This document shows, piece by piece, positions 1-9,457 of a DNA stretch of 64,000 bases. The translations under genes and the position numbers were made by a program. The notes beneath the pieces were generated by a model. That model saw nothing but the letters and a program-made list of their open reading frames with translations. It made no database searches and had not been told where the DNA came from. The stretch's first letter is position 1. Each line of letters starts with the position of its first letter. The stretch is from NCBI RefSeq assembly GCF_009497775.1, contig NZ_CP031012.1, forward strand, positions 3,189,235 through 3,253,234, written 5' to 3'. This DNA is from Alcaligenes faecalis (GTDB lineage: Bacteria > Pseudomonadota > Gammaproteobacteria > Burkholderiales > Burkholderiaceae_B).

Positions 1-17
1 ACCAACCACAAAAGCGG

Positions 18-93
18 TGGTGGAGGATGACGGGATCGAACCGACGACCCCCTGCTTGCAAAGCAGGTGCTCTCCCAGCTGAGCTAATCCCCC
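18..93 (-). tRNA. tRNA-Ala (anticodon TGC)
   Basis: Reads on the minus strand as a 76-base cloverleaf with a 7-bp acceptor stem (one G-T pair), an encoded CCA end, and the anticodon loop TTTGCAA on a 5-bp CCTGC/GCAGG stem, giving anticodon TGC. It follows tRNA-Ile and 16S rRNA in transcription order, the standard spacer arrangement of a bacterial rRNA operon. The 23S gene should lie to the left of the window. Confidence 0.97.
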
Positions 94-104
94 GAGGTAA
101 TCGT

Positions 105-181
105 TGGTGGGTCAAGTTGGAATCGAACCAACGACCCCCGCCTTATCAAGACGGTGCTCTAACCGACTGAGCTACTGACCC
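105..181 (-). tRNA. tRNA-Ile (anticodon GAT)
   Basis: A 77-base cloverleaf on the minus strand with encoded CCA, anticodon loop containing GAT, and the usual TTCGATTCC T-arm. It sits between 16S rRNA and tRNA-Ala in the rRNA operon spacer, co-transcribed with both. Confidence 0.97.
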
Positions 182-273
182 ATCTATCACCAGTGGGCGA
201 TACCTTCAATGGTCATGACATTAACTAACAGCCAATAAGTGTGGACGCTTTCGCTTTGCGAGCCATTCGCTCT

Positions 274-1811
<1,538 letters not shown>

Positions 1812-1984
1812 AATCTCTGTGGTTGTCCCGTCTTGCGACGAGACCGATTGTGTCTCAAAGAAAAATTCAGAGTTACACAAGGTAATTCTTCATCTTTCGT
1901 TTGTGAGCACTTGATACAAACTTGTGGCGATCCCCGAAGGGTTCGACTCGCTCATTCCAAGCGCCCACACTTATCGGCTGTTAA

Positions 1985-1997
1985 TTGTTAAAGAGCA
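1985..1997 (-). promoter_or_regulatory. rRNA boxA antitermination site
   Basis: The minus strand reads TGCTCTTTAACAA, a near-perfect boxA, in the 16S leader between the promoter and the mature 5' end. BoxA is where NusB/NusE load to make the polymerase resistant to Rho. Seen directly; function from established knowledge. Confidence 0.85.
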
Positions 1998-2088
1998 ATG
2001 ACAGTTGCCTGTCGTTCTACTGACTAACCCGGCTGGCTCGTCGCGCTTGGCGCTTCGTGCCTTGCTGTGTTAGCAGCAGAGAAACGAG

Positions 2089-2117
2089 ATTATGAAGCAG
2101 ATCAGGCAGTGTGTCAA
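2089..2117 (-). promoter_or_regulatory. rRNA operon promoter, proximal
   Basis: On the minus strand TTGACA (2112-2117) and CATAAT (2089-2094) are separated by exactly 17 bases, a near-consensus sigma-70 promoter. An A-rich tract and further AT-rich sequence lie just upstream (2118-2165), consistent with an UP element. It lies about 280 bases before the 16S 5' end, upstream of boxA. Confidence 0.85.
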
Positions 2118-2322
2118 GCGTTTTTTTTGAAGAAGTTAGAAAGTTTTAAAACTGTCTAACTCGTCCCGCTTAAACCAGAACTTTCGTTCCGAACTACCTG
2201 ATGAACAATCAACCGTGAGGCTAACCATCCAACTTCACAAACAAGGGTAAATTTTCAAATCCGTTTCAACCTTCGAAACCGCTTAAAAACTTAACGTTGC
2301 GTTCTCTGGAGCAGAACCTAGA

Positions 2323-2352
2323 ACTTTAACACAGAATTTTCTGATTTGTCAA
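2323..2352 (-). promoter_or_regulatory. rRNA operon promoter, distal (candidate)
   Basis: On the minus strand a perfect TTGACA (2347-2352) is followed after 18 bases by TAAAGT (2323-2328). Tandem promoters are common ahead of rRNA operons. The -10 is weaker than that of the proximal site. Confidence 0.5.
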
Positions 2353-2740
2353 GCTCCGGGTTTTACGCCGTGTCAGTTACCTGACTCAGTCATTCAAGCT
2401 TCGGTGCGGGCCTCTTGGCCAAGGCGGTGAAACTTGTCTAACTGCTCTCCGTAGCGCTTCAGGGAAAACCCTGTGTGTGCTGCAGCGAGAAAAGAACTAT
2501 AGCACGATGATTTTCAGACTTGCAAGCCTTCTTTGCCATTTTTCTTGGTATTTCAGGAGAGAAAACTCCGTAAAACGACCTAGCATATTGATAACTATGA
2601 ATAATAACTATAAAAATAATTTTTGGATTAACTTCGGATTTTTTGCCCTGATAGCAGGCCAGCCTGCCCTCAGACCCAAATCCTGGGCTAAGCAGCTATT
2701 TTCCTCGTGAAAAATCGTCAGATATTCCTCTGTCACTCAG
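2353..2740. other. gene-free AT-rich upstream region
   Basis: No convincing coding sequence. The short frames here lack ribosome sites and recognisable domains. The part from about 2550 to 2640 is strongly AT-rich. Nothing else can be named. Confidence 0.6.
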
Positions 2741-2750
2741 CATTCTTCCT

Positions 2751-2762
2751 CTCTATATAGAG
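2751..2762. repeat. CTCTATATAGAG palindrome (site 1 of 6)
   Basis: A perfect 12-bp palindrome. It is the first of six copies of a TCTATATAGA-type motif between 2751 and 3459. Such clusters can be operator arrays, but no regulator is identified. Confidence 0.6.
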
Positions 2763-2805
2763 GGAAGGCGAGAACCCTCCCCAAAATAGTCACCAGTCCT
2801 TGTGT

Positions 2806-2838
<33 letters not shown>

Positions 2839-2943
2839 GAAGAAGCAGGGAAATAGTGAAAAAGAAAAATGGAGAGATGGAGGACCAACAAAGGAACGCC
2901 AGTACGAACACTGCATCAGCCCTTCGCTCCAATCAACAGCGTC

Positions 2944-2953
2944 TCTATATAGA
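2944..2953. repeat. TCTATATAGA palindrome (site 2 of 6)
   Basis: Perfect 10-bp palindrome followed directly by TAGAGAG. Same motif as sites at 2751, 3272, 3315, 3334 and 3450. Confidence 0.6.
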
Positions 2954-3000
2954 TAGAGAGTTAAGTAGCCTCCAAGATCGAACACTATGCAGGGCTGCTA

Positions 3001-3235
3001 GCCACTCGGGGCCCCGGGACAGGGGGTTGGGGCGAGTCAGACGACTTGCCGCAGTCGGAGTCACCATCGGGGATGCAAGCAGTCTGCTGTTTGAGCCCAG
3101 CGTTTGTGATTGGTCCGGGGGACCAATCACTGGGCGAGTTCAGACTGCGCCCCGATGGTGACTTCGACAAAGGGACCGGCGCAACGCGCCGGCAAGTCGT
3201 CCGCCCCAACCCCCTGTCCCGGGGCTTCGAGTGGC
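3001..3235 (+). repeat. structured hairpin element, copy A
   Basis: A 235-base nested palindrome. Helices, from outside in: 3001-3034 with 3202-3235 (34 bp, two G-T); 3040-3050 with 3191-3201 (11 bp perfect); 3059-3072 with 3150-3163 (14 bp perfect); 3079-3086 with 3141-3148 (8 bp); 3095-3100 with 3130-3135 (6 bp); and a terminal hairpin 3106-3116/3120-3130 (11 bp, GGG loop). A side hairpin is at 3176-3182/3186-3192. Unpaired motifs ATGCAAGC, TGTTTGA, GAGTTCA, GCGCCC and GACAA are shared with copies B and C. It contains no plausible gene. Not recognised as a named family. Confidence 0.92.
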
Positions 3236-3271
3236 GACCTACATAGAGCGGCTGGAGCAATGAACGCCTCT

Positions 3272-3285
3272 CTCTATATATAGAG
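3272..3285. repeat. CTCTATATATAGAG palindrome (site 3 of 6)
   Basis: A 14-bp perfect palindrome, one TA step longer than the other sites. It is itself flanked by GCAATGA and TCATTGC about 10 bases away, which could form an outer arm. Confidence 0.55.
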
Positions 3286-3314
3286 GAGCCATTCATCATT
3301 GCGACTCTGCTCTC

Positions 3315-3344
3315 TCTATATAGATACGCTCACTCTATATAGAG
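3315..3344. repeat. two TCTATATAGA palindromes (sites 4 and 5 of 6)
   Basis: TCTATATAGA at 3315-3324 and CTCTATATAGAG at 3333-3344 lie with centres 19 bases apart, about two helical turns. This spacing would put both on one face of the DNA. Confidence 0.55.
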
Positions 3345-3449
3345 ACCAAAGACACCCTTACCTGATAGAGACACGCAGCTAGAGACACACAGCCAGAGCG
3401 GCACAAGCTCACCCACCGCAGAGCCACAAACAAAGCCCCTCCTATCTAC

Positions 3450-3459
3450 TCTATATAGA
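3450..3459. repeat. TCTATATAGA palindrome (site 6 of 6)
   Basis: Perfect 10-bp palindrome, 134 bases before the rhodanese start codon. It is the copy best placed to act on that gene. The remaining sequence between 3236 and 3592 shows no gene. Confidence 0.55.
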
Positions 3460-3592
3460 TAGCCCCCTCCCCTTACGCCCCACAGAAATAAGCTAATCCC
3501 CAATTCATTGTTATTTTCTGTAGCCACGTTCATTACCATTCCTTATGCACTTAATCCTCTAAGCAGGCCCCTGCTTACTCAAGCGAGTAATA

Positions 3593-4558
3593 ATGATCAA
3601 ACCTATCCTCATCTCCTTGGCATTTGCATTCAGCTCGGTCCTGGCACCGACTGTCTCCGCAGAACCAAGCGCACCCGAAACGGCCGCCAAACCCGCCGCC
3701 CTGATCTCGGCCGCCGACCTGGCCAGCCAACTGGATCAAACCAATCTGCGCATTCTGGATATCCGCAGCGACAAAGAATACGAAGCAGGCCACGTACCCG
3801 GCGCCGTTCACACCCCCTATGGTGCCTACCGTGGTCCAGCCGAAAACGCCGGTGCCCTGCGCTCCGAAGCCGACCTGTCTGCCCTGTTCAGCAAAGCCGG
3901 CATTTCCAAAGACAGCTACGTTGTCGTGACCTACGCGGGCGCCAACCCCACAGACTTCGGTGCAGCGGCACGCGTGTACTGGACACTGAAAGCAGGCGGC
4001 CTGACACAACTATCCATTCTGGACGGTGGCCTGCAAGCCTGGGAAGCCGAAGGCAAACCCTTGAGCAAAGACGCCCCCACAGTCACCCCCACCGAATTCA
4101 GCTACCACTACAACAAAGACATGGTGGTCAGCACACAAGAAGTAGCTGACTACATCAAGAACGGCCAAGCCCCCGTCCTGCTGGACGCACGCCCAACAGA
4201 ATTCTTCAAAGGCGAAAAGCGCGTTGACGCCGCCGCCCGCTACGGCACCTTGCCCGGCGCACGCGAACTGGACTTCAACAGCTTCTTTCGTAGCGATAAG
4301 CCAGTCCTGAAAGACACGGGCGAACTCGTCAAGATCGTCAAAGAACAAGGCCTGGACGACAAGCCTACCGTTTCGTTCTGCAATACCGGCCACTGGGCTG
4401 CCACGAACTGGTTTGTCCTGTCCGAACTGGCAGGCAACCCCAATGTGAAGCTCTACCCCGAGTCCGTCGTGGAATGGAGCCGCAGCAACTTGCCTATGGA
4501 TAACCAGCCCTCCCGTTTCGAAGTTCTGAAACTCGATGCCAAGCGCGCCATTAACTAA
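3593..4558 (+). CDS. periplasmic rhodanese-type sulfurtransferase
   Basis: A 321-residue protein with a cleavable signal peptide (residues 1-22, ending VSA) and two rhodanese folds. The first (about 36-155) has no cysteine in its loop position and is likely structural. The second carries the active loop CNTGHWAATNW with Cys263, the residue expected to take up a persulfide sulfur. Family knowledge: thiosulfate or 3-mercaptopyruvate sulfurtransferases move sulfane sulfur to an acceptor such as cyanide or a thiol. The next gene starts 11 bases on and is a YeeE-type sulfur importer, so a role in handling imported thiosulfate is inferred. The ribosome site is weak. Confidence 0.88.
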   Translation: MIKPILISLAFAFSSVLAPTVSAEPSAPETAAKPAALISAADLASQLDQTNLRILDIRSDKEYEAGHVPGAVHTPYGAYRGPAENAGALRSEADLSALFSKAGISKDSYVVVTYAGANPTDFGAAARVYWTLKAGGLTQLSILDGGLQAWEAEGKPLSKDAPTVTPTEFSYHYNKDMVVSTQEVADYIKNGQAPVLLDARPTEFFKGEKRVDAAARYGTLPGARELDFNSFFRSDKPVLKDTGELVKIVKEQGLDDKPTVSFCNTGHWAATNWFVLSELAGNPNVKLYPESVVEWSRSNLPMDNQPSRFEVLKLDAKRAIN

Positions 4559-4569
4559 AGAAATCGATC

Positions 4570-5676
4570 ATGCTTTATCTGACTAGACTGGGCTTTATCC
4601 TGGCCAGCCTCGCCCTGATTGTTGGGGTCGCCCTGGTAGGTGGACTGCGCCAAGGCCTGCTCGCCCTGTTGGGGATTGGCTTTGGTGCCGTGCTGCAAGG
4701 AGCCCGTTTCGGTTTCACAACCGGCTGGCGCAACTATATCGAGCGTCGTGACCCTCAAGGTATCTGGGCACAAATGCTCCTGCTGGTACTGGCCGCCGCT
4801 TTCACCCTGCCCTTGATCGCTGATAGCGGTGGCGAGCTGGTCGGTGCAATTGCCCCCTTGACCATCAGCCTGGTGCTGGGTGCCTTCCTGTTTGGCGCTG
4901 CCATGCAACTGGCCGACGGTTGCGGCTCCGGAACCTTATATAAAGCAGGCGCTGGCGCACCGATATCCTTTGCGGTTCTGCCTACCTTTGCGATTGGCAG
5001 CTTTCTGGGCGCCTCGCACCAACCCGGCTGGATTGCCTTGGGTGGCTTGCCCGCTATCGATCTGACTGTTTCCCTGGGCTGGCCCACCGCCTTGCTGATT
5101 ACCGTACTGGGCTGCGCCGCCGTATCCTGGTTCGTCGGCCGAGGCGCACGTCGCCATCAGAAAGAGCACAACAGCGCACCCGCCAAATGGGAAATGCGCT
5201 GGTGGATGGGTGCCTTGTTGCTGGCCGTGCTCTACGCCATTCACATGATCGTTGCAGGCCAACCCTGGGGCATCGTCTACGGTATTGGCCTGTGGGGTGC
5301 AAAAGTATTCTCGGCTCTGGGCTGGTCCCCGGTTGGCGACGCATTCTGGGGCGTGGCTCCACACGCACAACGTCTGGCTGAACCCGTCCTGGCTGACGTT
5401 ACCTCGGTCACCAACTTTGGTTTGATTCTGGGAGCCATGGCCGCCTCGCGCTGGAACCATCCTGCCAATTTCAAATCGCCCAATGCTCGCACTTTGTGGG
5501 TAGGCGCGATTGCGGGTCTGGTCATGGGCTACAGTGCCCGTATGGCCTTCGGATGTAATGTGGGCGCATTCCTGGGAGGCATTGCCTCGGCCAGCATACA
5601 TGGCTGGGTCTGGTTTGCACTGGCCTTTGCCGGGTCCATCATAGGCGTGCGCATTCGTCGCCGCGTTAATCCTTGA
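4570..5676 (+). CDS. YeeE/YedE-family (TsuA-like) sulfur compound transporter
   Basis: A 368-residue polytopic inner-membrane protein. It carries both hallmark cysteine motifs of the YeeE/YedE family, LADGCGSG (Cys118) and AFGCNVG (Cys329), which in characterised members relay thiosulfate by hydrogen bonding to conserved cysteines. It lies 11 bases after the periplasmic rhodanese and 11 bases before a 54-residue small membrane protein. Thiosulfate uptake is the best inference; other family members import other small sulfur or selenium species. The length fits the family (about 350-400). Confidence 0.87.
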   Translation: MLYLTRLGFILASLALIVGVALVGGLRQGLLALLGIGFGAVLQGARFGFTTGWRNYIERRDPQGIWAQMLLLVLAAAFTLPLIADSGGELVGAIAPLTISLVLGAFLFGAAMQLADGCGSGTLYKAGAGAPISFAVLPTFAIGSFLGASHQPGWIALGGLPAIDLTVSLGWPTALLITVLGCAAVSWFVGRGARRHQKEHNSAPAKWEMRWWMGALLLAVLYAIHMIVAGQPWGIVYGIGLWGAKVFSALGWSPVGDAFWGVAPHAQRLAEPVLADVTSVTNFGLILGAMAASRWNHPANFKSPNARTLWVGAIAGLVMGYSARMAFGCNVGAFLGGIASASIHGWVWFALAFAGSIIGVRIRRRVNP

Positions 5677-5687
5677 GTCGCGCCACC

Positions 5688-5852
5688 ATGAGCAAAACTA
5701 CTTTCCGCCTTATTACCAGTACCTTCTGGCTGGTTGTTGTCTTGTTAGTTGTCATGGACAGTCTGCAAGATTATCCCTACCGTCCTGAGCCCGCCCCCAT
5801 TGCCTGGGGTAGCGGACAAGCCGCCAGCGGCGGTCACTGCTCGGGTCGATAA
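5688..5852 (+). CDS. 54-residue small membrane protein, third gene of sulfur operon
   Basis: ATG at 5688, 11 bases after the transporter stop, to TAA at 5850-5852. It begins MSKTTFRLIT, has one hydrophobic segment (about residues 12-23, FWLVVVLLVV) and a Pro-rich, Gly-rich tail ending GGHCSGR with a single cysteine. No family recognised. Its position before the operon terminator and its lone cysteine suggest a partner of the transporter or rhodanese, which is inference only. No clear Shine-Dalgarno site, so translation could be coupled to the gene before. Confidence 0.55.
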   Translation: MSKTTFRLITSTFWLVVVLLVVMDSLQDYPYRPEPAPIAWGSGQAASGGHCSGR

Positions 5853-5877
5853 GCCCCCCGACTGCCAGGCCTGAAAC

Positions 5878-5948
5878 GCCCCTGATTTAAAAAACTTTGG
5901 CAGCGACTTCTGGCTGCTGCACCAGGTTTTGAGATCAGGGGCTTTTTT
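5878..5948 (+). terminator. terminator of sulfur-import operon
   Basis: GCCCCTGAT (5878-5886) pairs with ATCAGGGGC (5934-5942), enclosing a smaller GGCAGC/GCTGC helix, and is followed by six T. Large-loop rho-independent terminator. Confidence 0.75.
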
Positions 5949-6097
5949 GTGGGCAATATAAACTCACCGCCCCCCCGTAGGAGTAAAGGGCAAGAACATT
6001 CAGCCCCCTGCTCTTCAGTTGGACAGGAGCCACAGCACAGCAAAACTGTCGGCTTGCCGTGCTAGCATCAGTCAAATTTTTCATCGCTCCCGCTGTC

Positions 6098-7078
6098 ATG
6101 CTGAACTTCCTACGCACCACGCTGATCCGCAGCCTGCGCATGTTCTATACCGTTGCACGCATCATGCTCCCCATCATGATTGCGGTGCGTATTGCCGCGC
6201 AGTTGGGCTTGATCGAGCAAGTCGGCAAACTGATAGGTCCAGTCATGGCATTGGTCGGCTTGCCTGCCGAAGCCGGTATTGTCTGGGCAACTACCGCCCT
6301 GGCTGGTATTTACGCTGGTATAGGATCAATGGCCGCCTTGGGCGACAGCTTGAGCTTCAACGTGGCACAAATCAGCGTCTTGGGCACCATGATGCTGTTT
6401 GCGCACAATATGCCCATGGAACAGGCAATTGTGCGTCGGGCCGGAGCCAGCTTCTGGTTTACCGCCGCGCTACGAATTGTCTGCGCCCTGCTTTACGGCG
6501 GTCTGCTGGCCTGGGGCTTGAACAGTGCTGGGCTGTTGCAGGAACCTGTGTCGCTTACCTGGCTTTACGGACAATCCAATGCCACGCAAGGTGGCTGGCA
6601 AGGCTGGGTAGACTGGCTCTGGGGAACGGCCAGCTCGCTATTCATGACCTGGCTGATTATTCTTGGCCTGCTTTTGATCCTGTCAGTCCTGGATAAAATC
6701 GGCTTCACCCGTTTGCTGACCCGACTTCTGCTTCCCCTTCTGCGCTTTTCAGGGCTGGAAGAGCGAGTCGCTCCCACCACCACGATTGGCGTGTTGCTGG
6801 GCTTGAGCTACGGCGGTGCCTTGATTATTGATGAGTCCCGTCAGCAAAACTACAGTCCCAGAACACGCCTGCTGGCCTTGTCCTGGCTGTCTTTAAGCCA
6901 TTCCCTGATTGAAGACACCATTCTTATTCTGGCTCTGGGTGCCAACATCTGGGTGGCCCTGGTCGGCCGACTTGTTCTGACCTTGCTGATTATTGGCCTG
7001 ATGGCCCGTCTGACTTTACCAGGTAGCGCCCTGTACAGACGCTACCTTGCTTCTGCCTCGCACCCTCAGGATGCTTAG
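6098..7078 (+). CDS. nucleoside-recognition (gate) domain membrane protein
   Basis: A hydrophobic protein of about 326 residues if it starts at ATG 6098; a GTG at 6059 would add 13 residues. Neither has a good ribosome site. It has two similar halves, each with several membrane segments, resembling the gate-domain family (SpmA/SpmB and YjiH relatives). The conserved-looking stretches FAHNMPMEQ and LSHSLIEDTI occupy matching places in the two halves. Transport or permease function is inferred and the substrate is unknown. It converges on msrA with a four-base overlap. Confidence 0.65.
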   Translation: MLNFLRTTLIRSLRMFYTVARIMLPIMIAVRIAAQLGLIEQVGKLIGPVMALVGLPAEAGIVWATTALAGIYAGIGSMAALGDSLSFNVAQISVLGTMMLFAHNMPMEQAIVRRAGASFWFTAALRIVCALLYGGLLAWGLNSAGLLQEPVSLTWLYGQSNATQGGWQGWVDWLWGTASSLFMTWLIILGLLLILSVLDKIGFTRLLTRLLLPLLRFSGLEERVAPTTTIGVLLGLSYGGALIIDESRQQNYSPRTRLLALSWLSLSHSLIEDTILILALGANIWVALVGRLVLTLLIIGLMARLTLPGSALYRRYLASASHPQDA

Positions 7079-7605
7079 CTTTTGACCAGCAAATCCTGAA
7101 AACGCTGGTAGAACTTCTTGAGCTTGGGCGCAATCACCATCTGGCAATAGGCTTGCTCGGGGTGCAATGCAAAGTAGTCGTGGTGATAGTCCTCGGCTTC
7201 CCAGAATGTGGAGCTATCGAGCACATGCGTCACGATAGGTGCATCAAACTGCAGTTTGATTTCTTCGATGACCTCAAAGGCCTGACGGCGCTGTTCGTCG
7301 TTCTGACAGAAAATAGCCGACGCATACTGCGGCCCCTGGTCAGCGCCCTGACGATCCGGCGTGGTAGGGTCGTGGGTCAGGAAAAACACCTCCAGCAAAT
7401 CCCGATAGGAAATGACGGAAGGGTCGAATTCCACTTTGACCACTTCAATATGGCCGGTCTGCTTGCCGCAAACCTGCTCATAGGTGGGATGCTCTACATG
7501 GCCGCCGCAATATCCGGGCACCACAGACTGCACACCTTGCAAGGCTTTGAAAATCCCTTCAGTGCACCAAAAACATCCGCCACCCAATATGGCTGTTTCC
7601 TTCAT
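7075..7605 (-). CDS. msrA: peptide methionine sulfoxide reductase MsrA
   Basis: 176 residues with the MsrA signature GGCFWC near the N-terminus. The catalytic cysteine is the first in that motif. MsrA reduces the S-epimer of methionine sulfoxide in proteins and free methionine. The start overlaps the stop of the upstream cytochrome gene as ATGA, so the two are translationally coupled. Its 3' end overlaps the convergent gate-domain gene by four bases. Confidence 0.96.
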   Translation of the reverse strand: MKETAILGGGCFWCTEGIFKALQGVQSVVPGYCGGHVEHPTYEQVCGKQTGHIEVVKVEFDPSVISYRDLLEVFFLTHDPTTPDRQGADQGPQYASAIFCQNDEQRRQAFEVIEEIKLQFDAPIVTHVLDSSTFWEAEDYHHDYFALHPEQAYCQMVIAPKLKKFYQRFQDLLVKS

Positions 7606-7970
7606 GAATTCTCCTTCGTTGACGAATTGGCTAGACTCAGCAACCAGGCTGCAATAGCTTGTGCTTGCTCGGCGCTGATCCGGTTTTGAGCGGGCATGGG
7701 AATGGCTCCCCAGTTCCCCCGGCTACCCTGTTGAATTTGTCGCTGCAAATACGCCTGGGTTTCCTGCGCCGGACCTGGCGCGTAGCGTTGGGCGATCTCC
7801 TGGAAAGGAGGCCCGACCCGTTTACGATCAATCTGATGACAAGACAAGCACTGCGCCTGCACGATATCCATCAGCGCTACCGTATCAGCCTTTGCCGCCG
7901 GATTAAAGACCATCAATCCACAAAAAACTACTAATGGTAAACGGCTGGCCCAAGAGACTGAATGCAGCAT
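7602..7970 (-). CDS. small periplasmic class I cytochrome c
   Basis: 122 residues from the ATG at 7970, chosen because GGAAGGATC lies just before it; a longer frame to 8018 has no ribosome site. It has a signal peptide (about 1-28, ending AAKA), heme-attachment motif CLSCH at 41-45, and a likely distal methionine ligand in IPMPAQ. Single-heme electron carrier exported to the periplasm. The overlap with msrA suggests shared expression, possibly under oxidative stress, but a direct electron link to MsrA is not shown. Confidence 0.85.
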   Translation of the reverse strand: MLHSVSWASRLPLVVFCGLMVFNPAAKADTVALMDIVQAQCLSCHQIDRKRVGPPFQEIAQRYAPGPAQETQAYLQRQIQQGSRGNWGAIPMPAQNRISAEQAQAIAAWLLSLANSSTKENS

Positions 7971-8054
7971 GATCCTTCCCTTACAATTTACCCAGCCCTG
8001 GTCTGGGCTCGCAGTCACGCTATTATCTGATATTCATCTCTGTAATGGGCACGC

Positions 8055-8852
8055 ATGTTAATTCACCCGCAGTTTGATCCCGTCGCCATACAACTTGGAC
8101 CCCTTGCCATTCATTGGTATGGCTTGATGTATTTAGTGGGCTTTGGCCTGGTTTGGCTGGCTGGCACGGCGCGTATCCGTGCGGGCTATGCCTTGCTGAC
8201 TCGCAAAGACCTGGAAGACCTGATCTTTTACTGCGTCCTGGGCGTGGTGGCGGGCGGGCGTCTGGGTTATACCCTGTTCTATCAACCCTCTTATTACCTG
8301 TCGCACCCGCTGGAGATTCTGTATGTCTGGCAAGGCGGCATGTCCTTTCATGGCGGCCTGATCGGCGTGCTGGTGACAATCGCGCTGTTTGCTCGAAACC
8401 GTCAACGGCGCTTTCTGGAAGTCAGTGATTTTCTGGCTCCCTTGATTCCATTGGGGCTGGCCGTGGGCCGTCTGGGTAACTTCATCAACGGCGAGCTGTG
8501 GGGTCGCCCCAGTGATGTGCCCTGGGCCATGGTGTTCCCGCAAGTGGATGCAACGCCCCGCCACCCTTCGCAGTTGTATGAGATGGCCCTGGAAGGCATC
8601 GCCTTGTTTATCCTGCTGTGGTGGTTTACGCGCCGCCCTCGTGCCGTGGGTCAGACCAGTGCCCTGTTTCTGATCGGCTATGGTTTCTTCCGCTTCATGG
8701 TGGAATACACCCGCGAACCTGATGGCTACCTGGGTTTGCTGAGCGCAGGCTTGTCGATGGGACAGTGGTTGTCCTTGCCCATGATTGTGGCCGGACTGGC
8801 TTTGTTTGCTTATGCCAGCAAGCGGGGTGTGACGCCCGGCAGTCAGGGATAA
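8055..8852 (+). CDS. lgt: prolipoprotein diacylglyceryl transferase
   Basis: 265 residues, polytopic inner-membrane protein with the Lgt signature [13 protein letters not shown] (about 137-149) and the N-terminal [11 protein letters not shown] motif. It transfers diacylglycerol from phosphatidylglycerol to the lipobox cysteine of prolipoproteins, the first step of lipoprotein maturation. Pal, encoded at 27.3 kb, is one expected substrate. Divergent from the cytochrome c gene and followed by a strong terminator. Confidence 0.97.
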   Translation: MLIHPQFDPVAIQLGPLAIHWYGLMYLVGFGLVWLAGTARIRAGYALLTRKDLEDLIFYCVLGVVAGGRLGYTLFYQPSYYLSHPLEILYVWQGGMSFHGGLIGVLVTIALFARNRQRRFLEVSDFLAPLIPLGLAVGRLGNFINGELWGRPSDVPWAMVFPQVDATPRHPSQLYEMALEGIALFILLWWFTRRPRAVGQTSALFLIGYGFFRFMVEYTREPDGYLGLLSAGLSMGQWLSLPMIVAGLALFAYASKRGVTPGSQG

Positions 8853-8868
8853 GAAGATCTGCAGAAAA

Positions 8869-8904
8869 GAAAAAAGCCCGTCCAGATCTGGACGGGCTTT
8901 TTTT
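8869..8904 (+). terminator. terminator after lgt (bidirectional)
   Basis: An A-run, a perfect GCCCGTCCAGA/TCTGGACGGGC stem and a T-run. It can end lgt on the plus strand and 6S RNA transcription on the minus strand. Confidence 0.92.
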
Positions 8905-8910
8905 GTAGGT

Positions 8911-9128
8911 GCCCCACCATTGCCGTCAAGACCGGCATCCTGGAACCGAGGGTCCAAGATCGGCTGTCATCAAGCCAGCTTCGGGTTCGTCGACGAGGAC
9001 GATCGCTCCTACTGGCTAATCCAACAACCTGTATGCCAAAAGCATTGGTTCAAGGAATGTATGGTCGTGTCACGAACACGGCAGGGACTTACTGGGATGA
9101 AGCAACCCGCGAGGGACAACAAGGGGCT
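8911..9128 (-). ncRNA. ssrS: 6S RNA (approximate ends)
   Basis: The minus strand reads CATTCCTTGAACCAA followed by TACAGG, matching the 3' half of the 6S central region in Proteobacteria. The ends pair as GCCCC with GGGGC. It lies directly downstream of zapA on the same strand, the standard location of ssrS. 6S RNA mimics an open promoter and holds sigma-70 RNA polymerase in stationary phase. Boundaries come from outer pairing only. Confidence 0.8.
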
Positions 9129-9142
9129 GCTTTCAAATTTTT

Positions 9143-9454
9143 TTAGCGCGCAGTACCCGAAGGTTCGATGACATCGTCAATCATTGCGTGCATGTCCTCA
9201 ATTTTACGCTTGAAATCGCCAAAAGCAACATTAGCCAGAGGACCATCAGGTGCTTTAGCAGATAAAAACTCGCTGGCGATCTGAATGGCGGCCATAACGG
9301 CGATACGTTCGTTACCCGAGACGCGGCCCGAACCCTTGATAGACTGCATGCGCTGGTCTACCAGTTTGACAGCTTCAAGCAAGCGTGCTTTTTCGGAAGG
9401 AGGGCATGCCAGAGAGTAATCGCGGCCCAACAGGGAAATATCGACTCGTTCCAT
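9143..9454 (-). CDS. zapA: cell division protein ZapA
   Basis: 103 residues, beginning MERVDISLLGRDYSLACP, typical of ZapA, followed by a C-terminal helix. ZapA crosslinks FtsZ protofilaments at the Z-ring. The start lies three bases after the stop of the coiled-coil gene, with an AGGAG site inside that gene's end. 6S RNA follows. Confidence 0.93.
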   Translation of the reverse strand: MERVDISLLGRDYSLACPPSEKARLLEAVKLVDQRMQSIKGSGRVSGNERIAVMAAIQIASEFLSAKAPDGPLANVAFGDFKRKIEDMHAMIDDVIEPSGTAR

Positions 9455-9457
9455 GAC

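Noticed and set aside
3001..3235. Copy A as a simple rho-independent terminator
   Set aside because: The structure is multi-branched, over 230 bases, has no T-run, and recurs elsewhere with the same loops.
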